Source: [Pasteurella] mairii
GTDB lineage: Bacteria > Pseudomonadota > Gammaproteobacteria > Enterobacterales > Pasteurellaceae
Assembly: GCA_900454475.1 (NCBI GenBank)
Contig: UGSS01000002.1
Coordinates: forward strand, 1,383,605 to 1,447,604
Reading direction: 5' to 3'
DNA length: 64,000 bases
A program made the translations under genes and the position numbers. The notes beneath the pieces are model-generated. The model did not search any database and was not told the origin of the DNA. It saw only the letters and a program-made list of their open reading frames with translations. Of this stretch, positions 9,411-18,597 are shown piece by piece (within the stretch, counting starts at the first letter, position 1; every line of letters starts with the position of its first letter).

Positions 9411-9971
9411 TCAACTACCGCGCCAAGTTCGCACTGGACCAGTATCAATATGCACGAAGTTACTGTGTGGATAATAACCCACGCCACCATTATTCAGATG
9501 TTCTGCAACCTGCTTCACTTTACTTAACGCCACACCATTAATACGAAAATCTACCGCTTGTCCACGCATATGGTAACTATTACGCGCAACACCATGGCTT
9601 TGACGACGCATAGCGGCATTGCTCACCGGAGAGCGATAACCGCTAATTACTTGAATTTCTGCTGTACGTAATCCTAAGGCATTTTGAATGGCATAAAACT
9701 TAGCAAATAACTTAGGATCCATTTTATACACCTGATTATTCCTTCTATCCCGCATCAAATAATTCATCTTTTCCAATACAGTTGAAGAAAATCCACGTCC
9801 GACACGGAATTCCGCCGTGAGCTTATCTCCCGTGTTGATATTTCTAAAACTCAACATACGTGGTCTGGAAGTAGATACCACCGCTAACAAATGATTAGGT
9901 AGTAAGGACATTCCCAATACTGCACCACCTAAAGATAACCATCGACGACGACTGTGACTTACTTTATTCAT
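9411..9971 (-). CDS. mepK: Murein endopeptidase MepK (YcbK, peptidase M15-like)
   Basis: Predicted periplasmic peptidoglycan hydrolase, 186 aa. The N-terminus carries a twin-arginine signal (SRRRWL followed by a hydrophobic stretch to about residue 31), so Tat export is likely. The M15/D-Ala-D-Ala-carboxypeptidase-like core shows SGYRSP, SYHMRGQAVDFR and a final FVHIDTGPVRTW, supplying the His/Asp/His zinc ligands. E. coli MepK cuts 3-3 (mDAP-mDAP) cross-links, which are the bonds made by LdtD, encoded next door upstream. The pairing of maker and cutter supports the assignment. Confidence 0.9.
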   Translation of the reverse strand: MNKVSHSRRRWLSLGGAVLGMSLLPNHLLAVVSTSRPRMLSFRNINTGDKLTAEFRVGRGFSSTVLEKMNYLMRDRRNNQVYKMDPKLFAKFYAIQNALGLRTAEIQVISGYRSPVSNAAMRRQSHGVARNSYHMRGQAVDFRINGVALSKVKQVAEHLNNGGVGYYPHSNFVHIDTGPVRTWRGS

Positions 9972-10050
9972 TACCTATTTACCCTTTAAAATTCCAATAT
10001 ATTGCTGTTGGTCAAGCAAGCCACGATAAATGCCATAAGTTATTACCTGA

Positions 10051-11538
10051 TTAATTTAAATAATAATTCACTGTATCCCAATTAATATAAGTGATCTCCG
10101 ACGAAATATCATAACCATAAATATCCGGCAGAGTTTGCACTTTACCGTTATCTACCCAGGCGGTAACATAATACAAATAAACCGGATTATCGGAACGAAT
10201 ATCTGCCCAAACGGTTTTTTTACTATTCAATACCTGTTGCTTTTTACTTTCCGTCCAGCCTGCTTCCTTCAATAAAATAGAAGCCAGTGCATCTGCTTTA
10301 TTGACACGAATACAACCAGAACTCAATGCTCTGTTTTTACGCCCAAACAACGCATGATTTGGCGTATCATGTAAATAAATCGCATCAGAACTTGGCATAT
10401 TAAATTTATAATTACCCAATGCGCTATCGCCAGGAGCTTGGCGTATATGATAAGGAAAACGGCTGCCTATTGTTGCCCAATCAATAGAGTAAGGATCAAT
10501 CTCTCGCCCCTTGCTGTCTAAAATTGTATATCCGTTACGTGTCACATAACTCGGATCCAGTTTAATCTTAGGTACCAAATCCTCATTAATCAAACGCGGT
10601 GTCGGGTTCCAGGGAGGATTAACCACAACATTGCTTAACTGACTATACATTACCGGAGTTTTACGATCCTTCCTGCCAACAATAACACGAGAGGTTAAAA
10701 CCAATTTACCATCTCGTCTATATTCTAATTGATAACTTGGAATATTCACGAAAATACCGTTATCAAAACTTGGAATAATACGTAAGCGCTGTGCATTAAC
10801 CGCTAATTTATAAATCGTCTTTTTATCTGTCGAACCACTGGCAAGCAATGAAGACAATTTCGCTGTTGTTTGTTGATAAAGCACATTTTGAGGCACAAGT
10901 GCGGTCACAAATTTTAAATTTTCGCCTTTTTTTACCGCACTTAGCCAGCTTTGTATCTGCTCCCTAGTTGGAGGCAATGCTTGATAAGCATTAACTGAAT
11001 ACAACCATTTTTGTGCCGAATTCATCACATTATTGGCATAATACAGATAATCCAAAAAAGCATCTGTCAACAAAATATCATATACCAATCCGCCAGTTTG
11101 TGCTGCCTTGCCAAGAGCCTCTAAAGATTTTGCCGAACGCTTAGAAATACCACCAGAAACCATAGTGGCATATTCCCGTAGAAAAGCTTTTTCCGCTGCT
11201 TTATCTTCCCACAATAAAATATAATCAGTCTGCCCGTAAATATTTACTAACACAGATTTAAACTGTAATTCTTGCGTTCCGATCAAATCCATTAAACGCT
11301 GCTCTGACCGCTGCTGAAACTCCTGTTCCAAACGAGCATCTTCCGCCTTACGTACAGCGTTCAACTGCGCGGCAATCGCGTTTTGCTCTAAAACTAATTG
11401 CGCATTAGTTAAAGGTATATTGATCGCTTGATTTGTGGATATTGGTTGTAGTGCTGACTTTGATATTCCATCGGTACTGTAAACAAGTGACGCTAGCAAC
11501 ACAAAATGTACTACTTTGAAAGAAACATTCTTTAACAT
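10051..11538 (-). CDS. ldtD: L,D-transpeptidase (YcbB/LdtD)
   Basis: Periplasmic enzyme forming 3-3 cross-links in peptidoglycan. I start it at ATG 11538 (MLKNVSFKVV), where GGGGAG stands seven bases upstream; the in-frame ATG at 11574 lacks such a site. This gives 495 aa with a signal peptide to about residue 28. The middle holds the scaffold and putative peptidoglycan-binding part. The C-terminal YkuD domain contains HDTPNHALFG and SSGCIRV, with catalytic Cys at about residue 409. It lies 65 bases from the prc stop codon, and mepK follows. Confidence 0.93.
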   Translation of the reverse strand: MLKNVSFKVVHFVLLASLVYSTDGISKSALQPISTNQAINIPLTNAQLVLEQNAIAAQLNAVRKAEDARLEQEFQQRSEQRLMDLIGTQELQFKSVLVNIYGQTDYILLWEDKAAEKAFLREYATMVSGGISKRSAKSLEALGKAAQTGGLVYDILLTDAFLDYLYYANNVMNSAQKWLYSVNAYQALPPTREQIQSWLSAVKKGENLKFVTALVPQNVLYQQTTAKLSSLLASGSTDKKTIYKLAVNAQRLRIIPSFDNGIFVNIPSYQLEYRRDGKLVLTSRVIVGRKDRKTPVMYSQLSNVVVNPPWNPTPRLINEDLVPKIKLDPSYVTRNGYTILDSKGREIDPYSIDWATIGSRFPYHIRQAPGDSALGNYKFNMPSSDAIYLHDTPNHALFGRKNRALSSGCIRVNKADALASILLKEAGWTESKKQQVLNSKKTVWADIRSDNPVYLYYVTAWVDNGKVQTLPDIYGYDISSEITYINWDTVNYYLN

Positions 11539-11603
11539 GACAAGCTCCCCAAAATGAATCAAAAACGACCGCACTTTATCTACAACCCAAAAACTGCCAT
11601 CTG

Positions 11604-13643
11604 CTATTTTGATACCACATTGTTCTCTTTTTTAGCTAAAAAGTGAACATAATCGACTGCTATTTTTTCAACCTCTTTTAAGAAAAAATCAGGTGCTTCA
11701 TAGTCTTTCGGTAAATCATCAATATTTTTCAATGGCTTTTTACCTTCACGTTTAAAGCGCGCATTAATATCGTTTAAATGTCTCGCTTCATCTTGATCAT
11801 TTTCCGCTTTGCGTGTCGCAAAATTAAGTGATAAATATTTACGCGCACGACGCTCTTCACGAATACTAAGATCTTCATTTAACGCAATAAACTCAGGATC
11901 TTTAGCCACACGTTCATTATGTTTTTCAGTTAAGAAGCTCACAGCTTCACGTGCATTACCTACTTCAGAATAAGAGGCTTGCGGAATTTTATCCCAAGGT
12001 AACGCATTATCTTCCTTATCTTCACCGTTCTCATTGGCATCAATGACTTCGGGCAATTTAATATCTGGTGCAACCCCTTTCAATTGCGTACTTCCACCAT
12101 TGATACGATAAAACTTTTGAATGGTATATTGAATATTGCCCAGCGGAGTTTGGTTCAAATCAAAAGTAAAGTTTAACGATCTATTTTGTTGCACGGTTCC
12201 TTTACCGAAAGTATTCTGCCCAACAATAATCGCACGATTATAATCTTGCATTGCCGCTGCAAAAATTTCTGATGCCGAAGCGCTAAAACGATCGATCATC
12301 ACCAACAATGGACCGGCATAAACTTGTGCACTGTCCGGATCTTCATGAATACGGATACGTTGATAAGCATCACGCACCTGTACCACCGGACCATCACTGA
12401 TAAATAATCCGCTTAATCCAACTGCTTCGGTTAAAGCGCCACCGCCGTTTTCACGTAAATCAATAATCACGGACGAGGCTTTTTTCGACTTGATTTCCTC
12501 CAATAATTTTTTCACATCTTCTGTTAAACCAAGATAGAAACTTGGAATTTTAATAACCGCCACATTTTCACCGTTTACTTTTTCAACGGTTAATTTTGCT
12601 GCCTGATCTTCAAGACGAACTTTATCGCGAACAAGGGTAACAATACGCGATTTGCCACCTTTTTCCGGCTCAATTTCTAACCGCACTTTTGTCCCTTTTT
12701 TCCCTTTGATTTTGTCAACAATATCATCTAAGCGCCAACCAACCACATCTTCAATTTCACCGGTCGCTTGTCCGACGCCAAGAATTTTATCACCCGCTTT
12801 AATTTTCTTACTGCGCTCTGCTGGAGCACCGGGAACTAAAGATTTAATAATTGTTTCATCATCTTCCGATTGTAACGTTGCTCCAATCCCCTCTAAGGAT
12901 AAATTCATGCTTTCGTTAAAACTTTTTGCAGTTCTTGGCGCTAAATAGCTAGTATGAGGATCGATTTCGCGCGTAAACGCATTAAGATAAACTTGTACAA
13001 TATCATCTGGTTTAGTTTGCGTTAAACGCCGAATTGCCAAATTATAACGTTTAGTTAATTTCGTTTTAATTTCTGACCATTTTTTATCTTTCAGCTTTAA
13101 ATTAATAATATCATTTTTAACGCGTTGCGCCCAAAGCTCATTGGCTTCCACCTCATTTTGGGGCCAAGCTGCCTTCTCACGATCGATTTCAATAGCATCA
13201 TTTTCCTTTAAATTAGGCTCGGTATCCAATAACGATAACGCATATTTATAACGCTCATAACGGCGCTTCATCATCAAATCGTACATTTCAAACGCCGCAG
13301 TCAATATCCCTTGATTTAATTGCTCACCAAGCTTCTTCGCATATTTGGAACGCATCTGATCAATATCGGATTGATAAAAAGTATTGTGACTAAAATCTAA
13401 ATTTTTCAGATAACGATCAAAGATTTTTTCTGAAAATTCCTCGTCCAATTGAAACTTACGATAATGAGATTGCGTTAAACGTGTTGTTAACCTTTTGGTT
13501 GCCAACATATTTTCCTCTGTTGGCTGCGGTAACACAATGTCGGCAGGTTTAATCTTAGGTTCACTGGATAAGGCGGTATTGGAACTGACAAATGACACGC
13601 CTAACAATAACGCAGTTAAATAGCCTTTTAATTTAAATTTCAT
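11604..13643 (-). CDS. prc: Tail-specific carboxy-terminal protease Prc (Tsp)
   Basis: Periplasmic S41 serine protease, 679 aa, with a signal peptide to about residue 26. A PDZ domain covers about residues 240-330 (LSLEGIGATLQ through KAGDKILGVGQ). The catalytic core shows SASASEIFAAAMQ (nucleophile Ser) and GQNTFGKGTVQQ (general-base Lys). Length and motifs match E. coli Prc. It degrades misfolded and tagged envelope proteins; in E. coli, with NlpI, it turns over the murein endopeptidase MepS. It lies downstream of proQ (92-bp gap) and directly upstream of ldtD. Confidence 0.97.
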   Translation of the reverse strand: MKFKLKGYLTALLLGVSFVSSNTALSSEPKIKPADIVLPQPTEENMLATKRLTTRLTQSHYRKFQLDEEFSEKIFDRYLKNLDFSHNTFYQSDIDQMRSKYAKKLGEQLNQGILTAAFEMYDLMMKRRYERYKYALSLLDTEPNLKENDAIEIDREKAAWPQNEVEANELWAQRVKNDIINLKLKDKKWSEIKTKLTKRYNLAIRRLTQTKPDDIVQVYLNAFTREIDPHTSYLAPRTAKSFNESMNLSLEGIGATLQSEDDETIIKSLVPGAPAERSKKIKAGDKILGVGQATGEIEDVVGWRLDDIVDKIKGKKGTKVRLEIEPEKGGKSRIVTLVRDKVRLEDQAAKLTVEKVNGENVAVIKIPSFYLGLTEDVKKLLEEIKSKKASSVIIDLRENGGGALTEAVGLSGLFISDGPVVQVRDAYQRIRIHEDPDSAQVYAGPLLVMIDRFSASASEIFAAAMQDYNRAIIVGQNTFGKGTVQQNRSLNFTFDLNQTPLGNIQYTIQKFYRINGGSTQLKGVAPDIKLPEVIDANENGEDKEDNALPWDKIPQASYSEVGNAREAVSFLTEKHNERVAKDPEFIALNEDLSIREERRARKYLSLNFATRKAENDQDEARHLNDINARFKREGKKPLKNIDDLPKDYEAPDFFLKEVEKIAVDYVHFLAKKENNVVSK

Positions 13644-13735
13644 GGAACTTTCCTAATTCAAAATATCCGGTGATAATGCCAAAAGCTATTACAGCTATAC
13701 CTTGACCTTATAACTTAAAATAACCCAATATTTTA

Positions 13736-14365
13736 TTATAAAAACAAACGATCCGTCGTAACAGTAATGATTAATCCGCTATCAAGTTCAACTCTAGCAT
13801 TCTCTTTCGTTATCTCTAAAATAGTGGCTTTTTTCGCATGATCGCCAGCCTTCACCTTAACCTTATCTCCTTTCACTAAATGACTTGGATCTGCACTCAC
13901 CAAATCTACTTTAGGCTTATAAGCCACTTTTGGTGCAGATTTTTTCACGTCTTTTTTCGTCGCACCATCACGCCAAACCGAACGTTTTTTCGCTACTTTC
14001 GGCTTATTCGCTTTTTCTAATGCGCGCTTTTCCGCCATTTTCGCTTTGGCTTCCGCTAATTGTTTAGCCGCATGTTCGGCGTGTTCTTGAGCTAATTCAC
14101 CGCAAGGCTCGCCATTTAAATCCACGCGTACTGCCCCCGGTTTGCAACCGTGTAAATAGCGCCAGTTGGAAGTATATTGACGCAACGCTTGGCGAAGTTG
14201 GGTTTTGCTTACGCGTTCGTCATCAGCTAAAGCCTCAGCTAAATCTTGAAATAAGCCGATTTTTAACGGTTTTGCTTCACCTTCCAAAGAAAAACAGCGG
14301 GGAAATTTTTCCGCTAAATAAGCAATAATTTCTTTATTATTCATTAATTTTTGAATATCAGTCAT
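13736..14365 (-). CDS. proQ: RNA chaperone ProQ
   Basis: FinO-domain RNA-binding protein that stabilises mRNAs and small RNAs. The N-terminal FinO/ProQ domain spans residues 1-120 (EIIAYLAEKFPRCF, GEAKPLKIGLFQDL, QLRQALRQYTSNWRYL). A Lys/Ala-rich linker follows (about 120-160), and a C-terminal Tudor-like domain ends ENARVELDSGLIITV. The 209-aa length is slightly below the E. coli 232 because the linker is shorter. CAGGA precedes ATG 14365. The proQ-prc order is conserved in Enterobacterales. Together with hfq at 27.5 kb, two global RNA chaperones are encoded in this window. Confidence 0.96.
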   Translation of the reverse strand: MTDIQKLMNNKEIIAYLAEKFPRCFSLEGEAKPLKIGLFQDLAEALADDERVSKTQLRQALRQYTSNWRYLHGCKPGAVRVDLNGEPCGELAQEHAEHAAKQLAEAKAKMAEKRALEKANKPKVAKKRSVWRDGATKKDVKKSAPKVAYKPKVDLVSADPSHLVKGDKVKVKAGDHAKKATILEITKENARVELDSGLIITVTTDRLFL

Positions 14366-14557
14366 GGGAAAATCCTGTATACAGCAATTTTAAAGTAGAA
14401 AAACTTGCAATAGTTTATCTTAATTTCAACAAAAATGACAATTCTTTCATTTGCGACACATACAAATAACCAATAATTTATTTAAAAACCGGGTAACTCG
14501 GTATAGAATGTAGCGAATTTACAGCGCCCGTTTGTTTCAAAGGCATAACATAGTGGT
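14366..14557. promoter_or_regulatory. Divergent promoter region between proQ and letA
   Basis: This 192-bp AT-rich gap separates the minus-strand proQ-prc unit from the plus-strand letAB unit, so it must carry two outward promoters. No single hexamer pair stands out enough to place exactly. Confidence 0.4.
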
Positions 14558-15811
14558 ATGAAAGCAGATCAACTTAATTTACAAACCAGCAAATTCCATT
14601 TAACAAGATGTTCCGATTGTGACACGCTTGTCACCGTTTGCTCGCTTGAAAAAAATCAATACGCTGAATGTCCGCGCTGCCACAATACTTTACATTCTGG
14701 CAGTCGCTGGGGATTACACCGCTGTGCTATGATCGCACTTTCAATCTTAATTTTAATGCCCTTTGCGTTGCATTACCCATTATTAAGCATTGATTTATTA
14801 GGCGCTAAAATTGATGCCTCCGTCTGGCAAGGCATTTGGAAAATGGCAGTGCAGGGGTATCCTTATACTGCCTTTATGATCTTTTTTTGTGCAGTTTTTA
14901 TGCCCATATCCTTTGCTTTGCTGGTGATCTTATTGCGCTTGGCGCAATTATTTAAGGTCAGACCTCGTAACCTGTTGCTCTCCCTTTCCTATATCAAACC
15001 TTGGGTAATGTTTGATGTTTATTTGGTAGCGCTGGGCGTAACCATTTTCAAGGTGCGCGAATATGCTGAATTAACCCTTGATATTTACTTAATTGCATTT
15101 ATTTTCACCGCACTTTTAACCACATTATTATTTATCAAATTAAATTTGAATGCCTTATGGTATGATTTTTACCCAAATAAACCGCTGTTAACTGCCACGC
15201 AATCGCAACAAGGGCAAAGTTGTACCGCGTGTCATTACACTTTTAAATACGCCGGACAAGATAGTAAAGGGCGCCCGATTTGCCCGCGTTGTTTATGTAC
15301 CTTAAATACCACGGACCAAATTAAATTACAACGTACTTGGGCAACACTTATCGCCGGCATTATCATGATTATTCCGGCAAATTTATTGCCCATGTCAATT
15401 ATTTATGTCAACGGTGCGCCAAGTGCGGATACCCTCATGTCTGGCGTCATGTCATTTATGGATATGGGCAGCTACTTTATTGCGTTCGTGGTGTTTACCG
15501 CCAGTATTTTTGTTCCGTTTAGTAAAATTATCATCATGCTCTATCTCCTAATGAGCATCCATTTTCACTGGCACCATTCAATTAAATGGCAAATGCGCTT
15601 ATTGCATATTGTGCATTTTGTCGGTCGCTGGTCTATGCTGGATTTATTTGTCTTAGCGCTCATGATGTCTTTAGTCAGCCGCGGACAAATTATCGATTTT
15701 TCCGTCGGTCCTGCCGCCTTTTACTTCGGCGCTGCCGTCTTTTTAACCATGATTTCAACGTCACAATTTGACAGTCGTTTACTTTGGAAGATCTATGACA
15801 GAAAACAATAA
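14558..15811 (+). CDS. letA: Intermembrane lipid transport protein LetA (YebS, PqiA family)
   Basis: Inner-membrane partner of the LetB lipid tunnel. The 417-aa protein contains two PqiA units, each a zinc ribbon followed by four membrane helices. The first ribbon is CSDCDTLV with CPRCHNTL, and the second is CTACHYTF with CPRCLCTL at about residue 225. Length and position next to proQ-prc match E. coli yebS rather than pqiA. The downstream letB start overlaps its end by 17 bases, indicating tight co-translation. LetA is thought to pass phospholipid to or from LetB at the inner membrane. Confidence 0.93.
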   Translation: MKADQLNLQTSKFHLTRCSDCDTLVTVCSLEKNQYAECPRCHNTLHSGSRWGLHRCAMIALSILILMPFALHYPLLSIDLLGAKIDASVWQGIWKMAVQGYPYTAFMIFFCAVFMPISFALLVILLRLAQLFKVRPRNLLLSLSYIKPWVMFDVYLVALGVTIFKVREYAELTLDIYLIAFIFTALLTTLLFIKLNLNALWYDFYPNKPLLTATQSQQGQSCTACHYTFKYAGQDSKGRPICPRCLCTLNTTDQIKLQRTWATLIAGIIMIIPANLLPMSIIYVNGAPSADTLMSGVMSFMDMGSYFIAFVVFTASIFVPFSKIIIMLYLLMSIHFHWHHSIKWQMRLLHIVHFVGRWSMLDLFVLALMMSLVSRGQIIDFSVGPAAFYFGAAVFLTMISTSQFDSRLLWKIYDRKQ

Positions 15812-18443
15812 TTCCCCATCAATTAAAAACACATATGAACAAATTCACGCCAAAGTGAAACAAAATAAACGGATTTCACCATTTTGGTTGTTACCTTTTG
15901 TTGCATTTTGTATCGGCGCCATCTTGTTTTTTCAAATAATCCAAGAACAAGGGATCAATATAAAAATCACCTTTATCAACGGAGACGGAATTATTGCCAA
16001 TAAAACCCCTATCCGCTATCAAGGGTTGCAAATCGGCGTAGTTAAAAAAGTCAACTTTACCGAAGATCTTAAACAAGTTGAAGTACTAGCAAGTATCGAT
16101 CCAGAGGCGAAAACCGTCTTGCGTCAACATACCAAATTCTGGGTAGTTCGTCCGAGTGCCTCACTTGCTGGGATTTCCGGGATTGATGCTTTAGTGTCCG
16201 GCAACTATATCACGCTGCAGCCGGGCGACGGAGATTTTGAAGACGAATTTATTGCCGAAACCGAAGGCCCTATTGCCCAATTAAATGACGGGGATTTATT
16301 AGTTCATCTGTTATCTGATGATTTAGGCTCAATTTCTATCGGCGCATCAGTCTATTTCAAAAAAATTCCGGTAGGGAAAATTTATGATTACCGCTTGGTT
16401 GAAAATAACAAGGTTGAAATTGATATTGTGATTGACAAAACTTATGCCGGTTATGTCAAACAAGATAGCCACTTTTGGAATATTAGTGGCGTGAATGCGG
16501 ATATCAGCTTATCCAGTATCAATATCGATATGAGCAGTCTTAATGCTATCGTGCAAGGCGCGGTAGCATTCGATTCACCAATCGACAGTCAACCGGCAAA
16601 AAACAATCAAAAATTCACCCTATATTCTAATTTGCATGCGGCAAAACGTGGTGTGCAAATTAACGTGAGAATTCCCAATGTTGCAGGTTTGCAAACTGGA
16701 AAAACGGAAGTGTATTCGGATGATACCGCCATCGGTGTCCTTTCCGAATTAAGTGCGGTGGAAAATAACGAAGATTTTTTACAAGGAAAATTGTTAATCG
16801 ATCCGAACTTGGGTTATCTATTTAAAGACCAGAGCCAAATCGTACTGCGCAACAAAAAACTTAGCCTTGGCGATATCACCAACGTAAAAAAAGTATTACG
16901 CGGCGATTATTTCCAAGTATTACCCGGCGAAGGGGAAAGAAAAACTGACTTTACTGTTATCAAAGAAAGTGAATGGTTGATAAAACAACCGAATACTTTA
17001 TTACTGACACTCAATGCACCGGAAACTTTCGGTGTTGGCGAGGGCGAGCCGGTTTATTATAACCATATTCAAATCGGGCAAATCATCCGCCAAAACGTCA
17101 ATGTAGAAGGCGTTAAATTTCAAGTAGGCATTGCTGAACAATATCGCCATTTGATCCATAAAAACACCCTGTTTATCGCTGCTTCCAATTTTGAAGTCAA
17201 TCTAGGGCTTGATGGATTAAAAATCGAAGCTGCTCATCCGGAGACGTGGTTACAAGGCGGTATTCGCATTGTTAATAACGGAAAAAGTCAAGGTAAAGCA
17301 TTAGAAAGTTATCCTCTCTATAGCAGCTTAAGCAATGCAGAAAATGGCATTACTAATGAGGACGTCAGCGCGGATATTACGCTCACCTCAACGCAACTAC
17401 CGACTATCAATAAAGGATCCGTCGTGCTTTATCACCAATATGAAGTCGGCAAAATTCTTGATGTAAGACCAAAAATCGATCATTTTGAAGTAGACGTATT
17501 TTTATATCCAAAATATAAAAAATTGTTAACGGACAAAAGCATTTTCTGGGTAGAAAGCGCCGCACAAGTGGATATTACGCCAAAAGGCATCAGCATTCAG
17601 GCAAGCCCTATCGGACGCTCACTGAAAGGCGCTATCAGTTTCGATAATACGGGTTCAGGCAAACAAAAAACCTTATATACCAATGAGTTACGTGCAAAAT
17701 CTGCCGGACAAGTGATCACATTAACTGCCAATGATGCCTCCAAGTTAAGCAAGGGCATGAACTTGCGCTATATGGGGTTAACCGTTGGCGAAGTGGATCA
17801 AGTGCGTTTAAATAATAACAAAAATGGAATTATTGCGACCGCACTTATTCACCCAAATTATATGTCCTTGGTGGCAAAAGACGGTAGTAAATTCAAAGTG
17901 ATTTCGCCGCAAATTTCCGCCGGCGGTATCGAAAATTTAGACAGTCTATTGCAGCCTTATATTGATGTTGAAGCCGGCAAAGGAAAATATAAAACCCAAT
18001 TTAATTTACAACAATCGACACCAACATCGATAAAATATGGTGACGGATTTCCGATCATTTTGGAAACTTCAGACGCCAATAATATTAGCGTCGGATCGCC
18101 AATTTTATACCGTGGTGTCGAAGTGGGAACGGTACGCGAAATTAAGTTAAATTCCTTGGGAGACCGCGTATTGGTGCATATTGCCATTGCCAATAAATAT
18201 CAGCATTTGGTGCGCCAAAACTCAGAATTCTGGATTGCCTCCGGCTATGGCATGGACATTGGTTTCAGCGGCGTTTCCATTAATACCGGTTCAATGCAGC
18301 AATTGCTGAAAGGCGGAATTTCTTTCTCCACCCCATCTGGCACGGTCGTTCAGCCTCAAGCCAAAGCGAATCAGCGCTTCTTGCTGCAAATTAAACAACC
18401 GCCAAAAGCGTCGCGTTGGAACTCTGGCGCCATGGCAGAATAA
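15795..18443 (+). CDS. letB: MCE-domain lipid transport tunnel protein LetB (YebT)
   Basis: Periplasm-spanning lipid-transport protein, 882 aa from ATG 15795. That ATG is chosen over one at 15768 because GGAAG sits five bases upstream and E. coli LetB has a similar N-terminus. One membrane anchor (about residues 28-50) is followed by a chain of MCE repeats, recognisable by recurring segments such as TPIRYQGLQIGVV, ASVYFKKIPVGKI, EPVYYNHIQIGQI, MNLRYMGLTVGEV and SPILYRGVEVGTV. The length equals the seven-domain E. coli LetB (877 aa), not the shorter PqiB. It forms stacked hexameric rings carrying lipid between membranes. Confidence 0.94.
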   Translation: MTENNNSPSIKNTYEQIHAKVKQNKRISPFWLLPFVAFCIGAILFFQIIQEQGINIKITFINGDGIIANKTPIRYQGLQIGVVKKVNFTEDLKQVEVLASIDPEAKTVLRQHTKFWVVRPSASLAGISGIDALVSGNYITLQPGDGDFEDEFIAETEGPIAQLNDGDLLVHLLSDDLGSISIGASVYFKKIPVGKIYDYRLVENNKVEIDIVIDKTYAGYVKQDSHFWNISGVNADISLSSINIDMSSLNAIVQGAVAFDSPIDSQPAKNNQKFTLYSNLHAAKRGVQINVRIPNVAGLQTGKTEVYSDDTAIGVLSELSAVENNEDFLQGKLLIDPNLGYLFKDQSQIVLRNKKLSLGDITNVKKVLRGDYFQVLPGEGERKTDFTVIKESEWLIKQPNTLLLTLNAPETFGVGEGEPVYYNHIQIGQIIRQNVNVEGVKFQVGIAEQYRHLIHKNTLFIAASNFEVNLGLDGLKIEAAHPETWLQGGIRIVNNGKSQGKALESYPLYSSLSNAENGITNEDVSADITLTSTQLPTINKGSVVLYHQYEVGKILDVRPKIDHFEVDVFLYPKYKKLLTDKSIFWVESAAQVDITPKGISIQASPIGRSLKGAISFDNTGSGKQKTLYTNELRAKSAGQVITLTANDASKLSKGMNLRYMGLTVGEVDQVRLNNNKNGIIATALIHPNYMSLVAKDGSKFKVISPQISAGGIENLDSLLQPYIDVEAGKGKYKTQFNLQQSTPTSIKYGDGFPIILETSDANNISVGSPILYRGVEVGTVREIKLNSLGDRVLVHIAIANKYQHLVRQNSEFWIASGYGMDIGFSGVSINTGSMQQLLKGGISFSTPSGTVVQPQAKANQRFLLQIKQPPKASRWNSGAMAE

Positions 18444-18486
18444 TCAATGATCTGCCAACAAAAATGACGCAAAAAATGACCGCACT

Positions 18487-18517
18487 TTAGGGGTTGTTCT
18501 CCTTGAACACCCCCTAA
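18487..18517 (+). terminator. Hairpin after letB
   Basis: A 13-bp stem with one mismatch: arms start TTAGGGGTTG (18487) and end CCCCCTAA (18517), around a TCCTT loop. A uptake signal (ACCGCACTT) stands just before it at 18480-18488. The following U-run is loose, so termination strength is uncertain. Confidence 0.5.
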
Positions 18518-18597
18518 TTCATTCCTTTTACGGGATTTTTTTGTTAGAATTCCCCCCAATTTGACTTCTTATTTATCAATAACAATGCACAACTATT

